A stretch of DNA of 35,501 nucleotides from assembly GCA_016757515.1 (NCBI GenBank), contig JAERIN010000013.1:1-35501 (forward strand), read 5' to 3'. Every line of letters begins with the position of its first letter. Positions within the stretch are counted from its first letter, which is position 1. This document shows, in pieces, positions 29,203-35,501 of this stretch. The position numbers were made by a program, and so were the translations under genes. The DNA comes from Alphaproteobacteria bacterium. GTDB taxonomy: Bacteria > Pseudomonadota > Alphaproteobacteria > Micavibrionales > Micavibrionaceae. The notes under the pieces are model-generated. The model ran no database searches. It worked only from the letters and a program-made list of their open reading frames with translations, and was not told where the DNA came from.

Positions 29203-29680
29203 CCGGCCCTGATCGGCCCAGGGCGACCACGGCGGGGAGATGCGCAGGCAGGGCCACAGGAACAGGGCTGACCCAGGGCGGCGCGGCCAGGCGGGCCAGG
29301 GTGATGTGCGGGACCCAAGGGTCCGGCGTGAGCAGTTCTGCGCCGTGGGCGGCCAGGAACGCCACCGCCCCTTCCCGCAGGGCGCGGAGTTCCTGCGTGG
29401 CCGCGACCTCCACCCCGGCCCAGGTGAAACCTGTGTGCCGGCCCCGCCCCGGCCAGAGATAGGGTCCAGCGCTCTCCACCCGCGCCCGCGCCCCAAGGAA
29501 CGGCGCGGCCTGGGCGGCCTCTTTCGCAAGGCCGTCAAACTGCGCCAGGGTCACATGGGCCAGGGCCCGCGTAGGGTGCAGGCAATACGCGTCGGCCATG
29601 GGCCCAAGACCCTCCGCCGCAGCGTAGAGCGCCGCCGCGTCCCTCCGCGCCAACAGCAGGGCAAAGTTCAGATGCGTCAC
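29156..29680 (-). CDS. thpR: RNA 2',3'-cyclic phosphodiesterase (2'-5' RNA ligase family)
   Basis: A 174-residue 2H phosphoesterase. Two HxTx motifs, AHVTLAQFDG (about residue 42) and PHITLARLAA (about 126), form the active site that opens 2',3'-cyclic phosphates or joins tRNA halves by a 2'-5' linkage. The start THLNFALLLARRDAAALYAA and WAGVEVAATQELRALREGAV fit ThpR/LigT. The GTG at 29680 is chosen from the family start; the frame is open further upstream to 29848 but that part is not protein-like. A second copy of the glpX start region lies just upstream. The stop overlaps the glpX ATG by four bases. Confidence 0.87.
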   Translation of the reverse strand: MTHLNFALLLARRDAAALYAAAEGLGPMADAYCLHPTRALAHVTLAQFDGLAKEAAQAAPFLGARARVESAGPYLWPGRGRHTGFTWAGVEVAATQELRALREGAVAFLAAHGAELLTPDPWVPHITLARLAAPPWVSPVPVALPAHLPAVVALGRSGPEGQFLGRATRAMRGP

Positions 29681-29698
29681 GCCACGGCGGCCTGTTCT

Positions 29699-29749
29699 GC
29701 GATCATAGGGCTCGCATAGCACGGGGGGGCGGCCTAAGGAACGGCCCGC
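29699..29749. repeat. Degenerate direct repeat upstream of thpR, copy 2
   Basis: Partner of 29152-29202. On the minus strand it contains ATGATCGC, the same first bases as glpX, now opening a nine-codon frame (MIAEQAAVA) whose TGA overlaps the thpR GTG. This may be a leader peptide or a duplication scar. Confidence 0.5.
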
Positions 29750-29781
29750 GCGTGGGCCGGGTGAGGCCTGCGCGCCGGCCC

Positions 29782-29804
29782 AAAAAAAGCGCCCGCGAGG
29801 GGGC
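29782..29804 (-). terminator. Probable intrinsic terminator downstream of dinG
   Basis: On the minus strand GCCCCC-TCGC-GGGCGC forms a stem with one mismatch and is followed directly by seven T residues. It lies about 190 bases beyond the dinG stop and before the thpR promoter region. Confidence 0.65.
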
Positions 29805-29887
29805 ATTTGCCACATTTTTTGGTTGCTTTTTGATGGTCTGTTCCGCACAATCGGTCCTCAAAAATCGCAACCCTAGGAGGACGTACA

Positions 29888-30055
29888 ATGTCTAGAATCT
29901 CTCTCTCTCTCTCTATTCCCGAACAACGTGTGGACTCCCCAGACAGAGAAGATTTAGCAGATTTTCTCGCACGTTTGGATGCGCAGAGTGCTAAACCTCC
30001 TCCTGAAGAAACCCCCCCACCTCCCGAAGAACAGCCTGAAGCCCCAGCCGCCTAA
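29888..30055 (+). CDS. 55-residue protein with CT microsatellite after the start codon
   Basis: A small gene encoding MSRISLSLSIPEQRV, an acidic helix (DSPDREDLADFLARLDAQSA) and a Pro/Glu tail (KPPPEETPPPPEEQPEAPAA). AGGAGGA lies about seven bases before the ATG, one of the best ribosome-binding sites in the window. The ISLSLS part is encoded by a TC/CT run of 17 bases (29898-29914). I do not recognise the protein; the Pro/Glu tail is likely disordered. The last 65 bases overlap the 3' end of dinG on the other strand. It shares the N-terminal microsatellite design with the gene at 25113, and a change of one dinucleotide would abolish the frame. Confidence 0.65.
   Translation: MSRISLSLSIPEQRVDSPDREDLADFLARLDAQSAKPPPEETPPPPEEQPEAPAA
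29898..29914 (+). repeat. (TC)8.5 microsatellite
   Basis: Seventeen bases of alternating T and C inside codons 4-9 of the small gene at 29888. Confidence 0.9.
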
Positions 30056-32663
30056 CCTCCACCCCTTCGGGGAAGGCGTCGGCCAGGCGGCTGGGCAGGC
30101 GCGGGTCCAGCAGCACGAACACCCCCCGGTCGCCCTCCCGCCGCACCAGGCGCCCGAAGGCCTGCGTCAGGCGCAGGCGCGTGGAGGCGTCGTCCCACGC
30201 GCGCGCGCCGAACGCCGCCCGCCGCGCCCTGTGGAGCAGGCCGGGCCTGGGCCACGGCACGCGGTCCATGACCAACAGGCGCAGCGCCCGGCCCGGAACG
30301 TCCACCCCGTCGCGCACGGCGTCCGTGCCCAGGAGGCACGAGTCCTCCTCCGCCCGGAACAGGTCCAGCAGGGTGCCGACGTCCATCTCGTCCACGTGCT
30401 GGGCGTATAGGGGCAGGCCGGCGGCCTCCAGCGGCGCGGCGATGCGCGCGCGCGTGGCCTTGAGGCGCGATATGGCCGTGAACAGGCCCAGCGCGCCGCC
30501 GCCAGCGGCCTCAAACAGGGCCCGCATGGCCCCCGCGACGGCCCCGGAGTCCGCCCGGTCTACGTCCGTGACAACAAACACGCGGGCGCAGTCTACATAG
30601 GCAAACGGAGAGGGGAATGCGGCGGTGCGGGCGTGCCCGTGGGCGAGGTGGACCGCGCCGGAGCGCAGGGTGGCCATGCCCCAGGCCCCCAGGCCCCGGC
30701 CGTCGCGGAGTGTGGCGGAGGTGAGGGCGATGCCGTCCGCACGCGGGTCGATGGCGCGGGCGAAGGGGCGCATGGGGTCCACCCAGTGGCGGGCGAGACC
30801 GAGGTCTGCCCCCGGCTCGGGCTCGGCAACCAGGATGTCGCAGAACGCCTCTTCCGACCCGGACCCGTCCAGAGCGCCCAGAGCCACGCGCCAGGGGGCC
30901 AGGTGGTGCTCCGCGCGGAAGGCCAGAGCGCGGGCCAGGGCCTCTGTGCGCGCGCGGTCGTCTGGGTCCAGGTCCGGGGCCTGCCCCAGGGCCAGCAGGC
31001 GCGCGGCCAGGCGCACCATGGGCTTTTCCAACGCCGAGAACGCCTCGGCCAGGGCGACTGCGGCCTCGGCCAGAGCAGGGGGGGCGGGGTGCGCCAGAGC
31101 CTCTTTCCCAAAACCCGCCCCATGGTGCGGCCCTGCGGCCGCAATCTGCGCCGCGCACGCGGCCAGGAACGCCTCCCCCGGCCCACGGGGGGCCGCCAGG
31201 CGCTCGGACCAGCCCGCCCCGGCCAGGTCTCGCGCCGCGCGCAGCACCGCGCGCAGGGCCTCTTCCGCCGCCTCATCCCCCTCCACGAGGCCCTCCGCAC
31301 GCCGCGCGAGGCCCTTGCGGCGGGAGCGCACGGCCCCTCCCTCCGGCCCCAGTATCCAGCGGCGCAGGTCTGCCATCTCCCGCCCCGTCACGCGAGTCGC
31401 AAAGGCGCTGTCCGCGGCGTCAAACAGGTGGTGCCCCTCGTCAAAGATGTACCGCGTGGGCAGGCTCTCCCCCGGCTGGGCCAGGGCGGCCTTGGCCATG
31501 GTCAGGGCGTGGTTCGCCACCACAATCCGGGCCCCCTCCGCCGCCCGCGCGCTGCGTTCTATGAAGCACTTCTTGTAGTGCGGGCACGCGGTGTAGATGC
31601 ACTCCCCCCGCCGGTCCGACAGGCCCAGGGTCCCCGCAAAGCCCAGGAGCGCGGGCAGCCACCCCGGGAAGGCGGCCCCAGAAAGGTCTCCGTCCGGCGT
31701 GGCGGCGGCCCAGCGGGCCATGATCCCTGCGGCCACGGCGTGGCGCGGGCTTGCCGCCAACTCCTCCAGCGACAAGAGGCACAGCGTGTTCTCCCGTCCC
31801 TTGCGCGTTGCCGCGTGCCGGGCCCGCTCCGCAGGGTCTGGCCACAGGGCCTCCAGCGCGTGGCCGATCTGCCTCTGCAAGTTCTTGGTATAGGTGGACA
31901 CCCACACGGGCTCCCCCGCCCGCTCGGCCCAGGCCGCCGCTGGGGCGAGGTAGGCCAGGGTCTTGCCCGTGCCCGTGGCCCCCTCCGCGAGGATGAGGTG
32001 CGGGGCCCCGTCTGAGCGCGGCGAGGCGAAGGCCCGCGCGATGAAGGCCGCATAGTCCCTTTGCCCCTCCCGATCCTCCGCGCCCAGAGGCAGGGCCCGT
32101 GCCAGGGCCTCCGTAGCCTCCTGCTCTGTCAGGGGGCGCGGCGCACCCTCAGGGCGCGGCGGGGCCATAGCCCAGTCCGGCAGGCCCTCCCACGCCGCGA
32201 AGGCCCTGGGGTCCGGGGGCAGGGCCGAGTCATACGCTGCGCCCGCTGCGGCCAAGATATGCCGCGTCCAGGGCCACCGCGCGCCCATGGCGGCGGCGAC
32301 AGAGACGGCGCTTTGGTCTTGTGCGGCCTCGGTGACAAGTGCCCGCGCCGCGCGCATCAGGGTGATGGTCCCGTCTTCTGGGCCCTCTGGCGCGGAGAGG
32401 CCCAGGGCCCGCGCGAGGCCCAGGGGGGAGGGCACGCACGCCGCAGCGGGCCGGGTGAAGGCGTATAGCTCCAGGGCGTCCAGGGCCCCCGGTATGGCCT
32501 TCAGGCCCAGCCGGGCCGCTGTGGCCGGGGCGTGGCATACCACAACGTCCAGCGCCCGCTCTCGAGCCTGGGCGTGGCTGAGCGCGCGCAGCGCCCCCTC
32601 TTGCGTCAGGAAGGTGGCCGAGGTCGCGTGGGCCGTGAGGGCGGGGGCGGAGAACGAGTCCAT
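29991..32663 (-). CDS. dinG: ATP-dependent DNA helicase, DinG family (XPD-like, Fe-S)
   Basis: A complete 890-residue superfamily 2 helicase of the DinG/XPD group, which unwinds DNA 5' to 3' and resolves R-loops, D-loops and G-quadruplexes. Walker A is ILAEGATGTGKTLAYL (about residue 228-243), motif Ia is WVSTYTKNLQRQIG, and the DEAH-like box is YIFDEGHHLFD. The four cysteines of the Fe-S cluster are in ENTLCLLS and ECIYTACPHYKKCF. Motif III is ITLTSAT-like (GIALTSATLRDGRG), and the C-terminal TQAFGRLVRREGDRGVFVLL is motif VI. The first 200 residues are the alphaproteobacterial N-terminal extension, without an exonuclease domain that I can see. The 3' end overlaps the small gene at 29888. Confidence 0.93.
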   Translation of the reverse strand: MDSFSAPALTAHATSATFLTQEGALRALSHAQARERALDVVVCHAPATAARLGLKAIPGALDALELYAFTRPAAACVPSPLGLARALGLSAPEGPEDGTITLMRAARALVTEAAQDQSAVSVAAAMGARWPWTRHILAAAGAAYDSALPPDPRAFAAWEGLPDWAMAPPRPEGAPRPLTEQEATEALARALPLGAEDREGQRDYAAFIARAFASPRSDGAPHLILAEGATGTGKTLAYLAPAAAWAERAGEPVWVSTYTKNLQRQIGHALEALWPDPAERARHAATRKGRENTLCLLSLEELAASPRHAVAAGIMARWAAATPDGDLSGAAFPGWLPALLGFAGTLGLSDRRGECIYTACPHYKKCFIERSARAAEGARIVVANHALTMAKAALAQPGESLPTRYIFDEGHHLFDAADSAFATRVTGREMADLRRWILGPEGGAVRSRRKGLARRAEGLVEGDEAAEEALRAVLRAARDLAGAGWSERLAAPRGPGEAFLAACAAQIAAAGPHHGAGFGKEALAHPAPPALAEAAVALAEAFSALEKPMVRLAARLLALGQAPDLDPDDRARTEALARALAFRAEHHLAPWRVALGALDGSGSEEAFCDILVAEPEPGADLGLARHWVDPMRPFARAIDPRADGIALTSATLRDGRGLGAWGMATLRSGAVHLAHGHARTAAFPSPFAYVDCARVFVVTDVDRADSGAVAGAMRALFEAAGGGALGLFTAISRLKATRARIAAPLEAAGLPLYAQHVDEMDVGTLLDLFRAEEDSCLLGTDAVRDGVDVPGRALRLLVMDRVPWPRPGLLHRARRAAFGARAWDDASTRLRLTQAFGRLVRREGDRGVFVLLDPRLPSRLADAFPEGVEVRRLGLQAVLREVGGFLQEEV

Positions 32664-32699
32664 GGCCGCAGCAGACTACACGGCCAGGGGTATCGGTGC

Positions 32700-32954
32700 C
32701 TACCGGCGGCCTTCATACGGGGTGATGGCCCCGTCGCCGTCCTGGTCAAAGGTGGAGAAGTTGTCCCGCGCGTCCTCCGCGCCGAAGGCGTCTTGGTACT
32801 CCCAGGAGTTCACGCGCCCGTCCCCGTTCGTGTCCACCACGCTTGCGGGCGCGTCATAGATGTCCGTGTCCTGGTTGTACCCCCGATCTGCGGCGAGGGC
32901 CGGGGCGGCGGCCAGGGTCAGGGCGGCCAGGGTCAGGGCGAAAAGGCGGGTCAT
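32700..32954 (-). CDS. Small exported EF-hand calcium-binding protein
   Basis: An 84-residue protein with a signal peptide (MTRLFALTLAALTLAAAPAL, then AADRG) and two canonical EF-hand loops, DTNGDGRVNSWE and DQDGDGAITPYE, each with acidic residues at positions 1, 3, 5 and Glu at 12. It is predicted to bind calcium in the periplasm. The ATG has AAGGAGA at about eight bases. It lies 42 bases downstream of ileS and 36 bases upstream of dinG on the same strand, with its own ribosome-binding site. Confidence 0.9.
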   Translation of the reverse strand: MTRLFALTLAALTLAAAPALAADRGYNQDTDIYDAPASVVDTNGDGRVNSWEYQDAFGAEDARDNFSTFDQDGDGAITPYEGRR

Positions 32955-32981
32955 GGTGGTGTCTCCTTGTGTTTTTGGGTT

Positions 32982-33000
32982 GTAGGCCCGGCGAGCCTAC
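32982..33000 (-). terminator. Hairpin at the end of ileS
   Basis: GTAGGC/GCCTAC with a seven-base loop, overlapping the ileS stop codon. There is no T-run, so it may only weaken read-through or protect the 3' end. Confidence 0.35.
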
Positions 33001-35498
33001 ACGCCCTTCTGCCCCACGACAAGGGCGCAGCGGGGGCATAGGTCACCCTCTACCTCGGGCAGGACTTTCCAGCAGCGCGCACACTTGGTGCCTGGTGCCG
33101 TGGCGAAGGTGACGGCCACCCCCGGCACGCCCTCCAGGACAAAGGCTCCCTGCGGTGCGGGGGCGAGAGCCACTGGCGCGGCGGATGTTATGCAAACCTC
33201 ATCTAAATCAACATTTTGCAGAGCGTCCTTCCAGTCCTGCGTGATGTGCACCACCGGCGCGGCCTCCAGGGACGAGCCGATGGCCTTGGCCTTGCGGTAC
33301 GGCTCAATCGCGCCCAGGACAACGCGGCGCAGGTCTCGCAGTTTGGCCCACTTGGCCTCCAGGGCCGGGTCTTGCCACGCCGGGTCAACCGCCGCATAGG
33401 TGCGCAGGTGCACGCTGTCCGCCTCCGCAAACACGCCGGGAGGGCGGTGGACCCAGGCCTCCTCCGTCGTGAAGGGCAGTATGGGGGCCATGCGCGTGAC
33501 CAGGGCGTCAAACAGGGTGGCCAGGACCGTCCGGCACGCCCGCCGCTTCGGGTCGTCCGGCGCGTCGCAGTAGAGACAGTCCTTGCGGATGTCCAGGTAG
33601 AACGCGGAGAGGTCAGCATTGCAGAACTGGTGCAGGGCGTGCGCCACAGTGCCGAAGGCATACGCCTTTTGGTGCTGCGCTATCTGTGCGTCCAGGGCCG
33701 CCAGGCGCGCGAGCATATAGCGCTCTAATGCTGGCATCTGCTCAACTGGCACGCGCTCTGCGGGCGTGTACCCGTCCAGCGCGCCCAGGAGGAAGCGCAA
33801 GGTGCCTCTTAGTCGCCGATACAGGTCCGCCACGGACTTGAGCAGGACATCGCCCACCGGCACGTCCTGGCGGTAGTCCACCGTGATGGCCCACAGGCGG
33901 ATGATGTCCGCGCCGTAGCGCTGGATGAGATCCTCAGGCGCGAGGACATTGCCCCGCGACTTTGACATTTTATAGCCCTTTTGGTCCACGATGAACCCGT
34001 GGGTGAGCACGGCCTTGTACGGCGCGGCACCCCGCGTGGCGCAAGATTCCAACAGGGAACTTTGGAACCACCCGCGGTGCTGGTCGGAGCCCTCCAGGTA
34101 CAGGTCTGCGGGCCAGGGCAGGCCGCGCTTTTCTAGGACAAAGGCGTGCGTGGCGCCGGACTCAAACCAAACGTCAACAATATCAAAGACTTGTTCGTAT
34201 TCCTTCACGTTATACTCCGGGCCCAAGAAGTCCGCCGGGTCGCGGGCCCACCAGGCGTCCGCGCCGTCTTGCCGAAACGCCTCAAGAATGCGTTCTTTCA
34301 CCTTGGAATCATTCAGGATTTCACCCGTGCCCTTGCGCACAAACAGGGCGATGGGCACGCCCCACGCGCGCTGGCGGGAGATGCACCAGTCGGGCCTCTG
34401 CGCCACCATGGCCCGGATGCGGTTTTGGCCCTGGGGCGGGACGAAGCGGGTTTTGTCTATGTCTTCCAGGGCCTTGGCGCGCAAGGACCCCCCCCTTACC
34501 CCCCCCTCTTCGCGGGGGGGGAGGGTTTTGTCCATCGCGATGAACCACTGCGGCGTGGTGCGGAACAGCACCGGCGCGCCCGAGCGCCAGGAGTGCGGGT
34601 AGTCGTGTCGGTACGACGCCTTGGCCAGCAGCGCCCCGGCGGCGGCCAGGGCCTTGATGACCGCGATGTCCGCGTCGCGCTCAGGGGCCTTGTGCAACTC
34701 GTTCGCAAACACCTGCTTGCCCGCAAACAGCGGGTGCGCGTCCGTGTAATACCCGTCGCCGTCCACGGCGGAGGCGATAGGAATCATATATTTTATATGA
34801 AGCGTATTGTATACGGTAATGCCTTTATCTGTAGGGGATATATTTTTCTTTAATCTTTTAATGACGTTATTTATAGCATAAAGAACTTCTTTGTTTTTTA
34901 GTTTCTTATCTTTCTGTTCTTTCTTTATCTTTCTTGAAATCTCAAAAGAGAAGTTATGGAGATTAACAATCTTATGATCGTCCACCCCGTGCCCCGGGGC
35001 GATATGGACAAAGCCGGTTCCTGTTTCGGCGGTCACAAACTCGGCGGGCAGGAGGGGGACGTCAAAAGCGTACCTCCCCCCCCTCGCAGAGGGGGGGGTC
35101 AGGGGGGGGTCCTCTCGCAGCGCATGCCGGATAGTTTCCGTCACGCCCTCGGGATTCTCCAAGACCTCTCTATTGGAAAAACGTATGACGCGAAACCCGC
35201 GCGCCTCTAAAAATATCGTGCGTTCTGCGTCGTGCTCCGCCGTGTCGGGGGTGTGTGTGTCCCCGTCTACTTCCACGATCAGGCCGCGCTCGGGACAGGC
35301 GAAGTCCGCGATATAGGGATAGATGGGGTACTGTTTACGGAAACTGTGCCCCGTTTGTCCCGCGCGCAAATGTGTCCATAGTTTTGTTTCGGCGGGCGTA
35401 AGAGCGTTGCGCATCTCTTTGGCGTTATTAAGGAGGGCCTGCCATTTCGGGCCCGTGCGCACGGGCCCGAAATGGCAGGCCCTCCTTAATAACGCCAA
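32997..35498 (-). CDS. ileS: Isoleucyl-tRNA synthetase (5' end missing) with in-frame DUF559 and other insertions
   Basis: One open frame of 833 codons that runs to the window edge. From about residue 142 to the end it is IleS, which charges tRNA-Ile and edits valine. Editing-domain blocks are YAFDVPLLPAEFVTAETGTG and VHIAPGHGVDD; then come CISRQRAWGVPIALF, YLEGSDQHRGWFQSSLLES and KMSKSRGN (ATP site). The C-terminal zinc motif is CARCWKVLPE then LCPRC. The HIGH motif and N-terminus lie outside. Residues about 16-127 are a DUF559 nuclease-like domain. Residues about 186-240 are a Lys/Asn/Ile-rich stretch absent from ordinary IleS. Residues 327-337 are an extra PPREEGGVRGG. All are in frame. 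The first 15 residues come from a palindrome and are probably not real. Confidence 0.88.
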   Translation of the reverse strand: MALLRRACHFGPVRTGPKWQALLNNAKEMRNALTPAETKLWTHLRAGQTGHSFRKQYPIYPYIADFACPERGLIVEVDGDTHTPDTAEHDAERTIFLEARGFRVIRFSNREVLENPEGVTETIRHALREDPPLTPPSARGGRYAFDVPLLPAEFVTAETGTGFVHIAPGHGVDDHKIVNLHNFSFEISRKIKKEQKDKKLKNKEVLYAINNVIKRLKKNISPTDKGITVYNTLHIKYMIPIASAVDGDGYYTDAHPLFAGKQVFANELHKAPERDADIAVIKALAAAGALLAKASYRHDYPHSWRSGAPVLFRTTPQWFIAMDKTLPPREEGGVRGGSLRAKALEDIDKTRFVPPQGQNRIRAMVAQRPDWCISRQRAWGVPIALFVRKGTGEILNDSKVKERILEAFRQDGADAWWARDPADFLGPEYNVKEYEQVFDIVDVWFESGATHAFVLEKRGLPWPADLYLEGSDQHRGWFQSSLLESCATRGAAPYKAVLTHGFIVDQKGYKMSKSRGNVLAPEDLIQRYGADIIRLWAITVDYRQDVPVGDVLLKSVADLYRRLRGTLRFLLGALDGYTPAERVPVEQMPALERYMLARLAALDAQIAQHQKAYAFGTVAHALHQFCNADLSAFYLDIRKDCLYCDAPDDPKRRACRTVLATLFDALVTRMAPILPFTTEEAWVHRPPGVFAEADSVHLRTYAAVDPAWQDPALEAKWAKLRDLRRVVLGAIEPYRKAKAIGSSLEAAPVVHITQDWKDALQNVDLDEVCITSAAPVALAPAPQGAFVLEGVPGVAVTFATAPGTKCARCWKVLPEVEGDLCPRCALVVGQKGV
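34485..34524 (+). repeat. 40-bp palindromic repeat, in-frame within ileS
   Basis: A C8/G8-rich unit whose right half is a hairpin (CCCCCCCC-TCTTCGC-GGGGGGGG). It matches 35073-35112 in inverted orientation with three mismatches in 40. On the coding strand it adds about 11 codons (PPREEGGVRGG) where IleS normally runs MDK-T-L-x-x-LRAKAL. Confidence 0.85.
34780..34973 (-). other. A+T-rich in-frame insertion in ileS
   Basis: About 190 bases with roughly 70% A+T inside a gene that is otherwise GC-rich. It encodes ISRKIKKEQKDKKLKNKEVL and a further Asn/Ile/Lys-rich part, between HGVDD and IASAVDGDGYYTD, where relatives have only about 15 residues. Confidence 0.8.
35073..35112 (-). repeat. 40-bp palindromic repeat at the 3' edge of the DUF559 insert
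   Basis: Inverted partner of 34485-34524. On the coding strand it encodes DPPLTPPSARGG, the linker between the DUF559 domain and the resumed IleS sequence. Confidence 0.85.
35118..35453 (-). mobile_element. DUF559 endonuclease-like domain inserted in ileS
   Basis: About 112 codons with the DUF559 (Vsr/PD-(D/E)xK-like) pattern: RNALTPAETKLWTHLRAGQ, HSFRKQYPIYPYIADFACPE, RGLIVEVDGDTH, AERTIFLEARGFRVIRFSNR and EVLENPEGVTETI. Asp in IADF and Glu/Asp in VEVDG are the likely metal ligands, so the nuclease site looks intact. The domain reads straight into IleS through the 40-bp repeat. Whether it is part of IleS, is made separately from an internal ATG (about 35414), or acts as a homing-type element is not known. 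Confidence 0.75.
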
Positions 35499-35501
35499 AG
35501 A
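35416..35501. repeat. Perfect 86-bp palindrome at the window end
   Basis: Bases 35416-35458 are the exact reverse complement of 35459-35501, centred on GTGCGCAC. The left arm is genuine DUF559 coding sequence (KWQALLNNAK). The right arm repeats it backwards up to the last base. Confidence 0.95.

Noticed and set aside
30625-32015. Long plus-strand frames opposite dinG
   Set aside because: They are Arg/Pro/Gly-rich shadow frames caused by high GC; the minus-strand frame encodes a complete helicase.
34485-35453. Intein in ileS
   Set aside because: None of the splicing motifs (N-terminal Cys/Ser block, TxxH block, C-terminal HN) could be found around the insertions; DUF559 is not an intein-type homing domain.
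1-35501. Prophage or complete insertion sequence
   Set aside because: I found no transposase, integrase or phage structural gene; mobile signals are limited to small repeats and the DUF559 insert.

Overview
The window is GC-rich DNA (about two thirds G+C by eye), densely packed with genes on both strands and with many overlapping start and stop codons. The gene set points to a free-living or host-flexible alphaproteobacterium: flgI with a CheL/FlgJ-type rod-binding gene downstream, fabB and fabI in one operon, a YibQ-type deacetylase followed by rppH, a CydB, and a LexA whose N-terminal half looks alphaproteobacterial. I cannot name a genus. Both ends cut a gene. The left end is inside an amidase gene. 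The right end is inside ileS and coincides exactly with a perfect 86-bp palindrome, so this is probably a whole contig.

Layout. 1-3656: amidase C-terminus, a degenerate polysaccharide deacetylase, a RutE-type reductase, a shortened tsaB, ribF. 3736-4450: a VapBC-like toxin-antitoxin pair. 4522-7329: nadA-nadC for NAD synthesis, convergent with an orphan cydB. 7502-12676: a LexA-like repressor lacking its self-cleavage residues, a membrane GGDEF-EAL protein, a cysteine-rich secreted protein, PBP2. 12680-14358: flagellar rod-binding protein and flgI, separated by a dispersed repeat. 14402-17425: an unknown protein, cysH, a HAD hydrolase and precorrin-2 dehydrogenase (sulfate assimilation and siroheme). 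17525-20817: overlapping operon fabB - Sel1-repeat gene - fabI - zinc-ribbon gene. 21011-24479: a short-chain dehydrogenase, a UbiT-like SCP2 protein, a secreted protein bracketed by direct repeats, a histone-deacetylase-family enzyme, a cold-shock protein and hisE. 24540-26116: accessory stretch with the second copy of the dispersed repeat, a possible frameshifted small gene, an A+T-richer unknown gene with a CT microsatellite just after its start codon, inverted repeats and tRNA-Arg(CCG). 26164-29680: yibQ-rppH, a MITE-like segment, a glutaredoxin-like protein, glpX and thpR. 29888-33000: a second CT-microsatellite mini-gene, dinG and an EF-hand protein. 32997-35501: ileS.

Most striking points. 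(1) The visible ileS reading frame carries three in-frame insertions within its editing-domain region: a DUF559 nuclease-like domain, an A+T-rich lysine-rich stretch, and a short Pro/Gly-rich piece encoded by a 40-bp palindromic repeat that also occurs, inverted, at the edge of the DUF559 insert. (2) A roughly 190-bp dispersed element occurs twice, with a promoter-like start, a short conserved reading frame and a roughly 10-bp periodic array; one copy splits the flgI-flgJ pair. (3) Two small genes have dinucleotide microsatellites directly behind their start codons, as in phase-variable loci. (4) LexA appears non-cleavable. All family assignments are from reading the translated sequence; no database search was possible.
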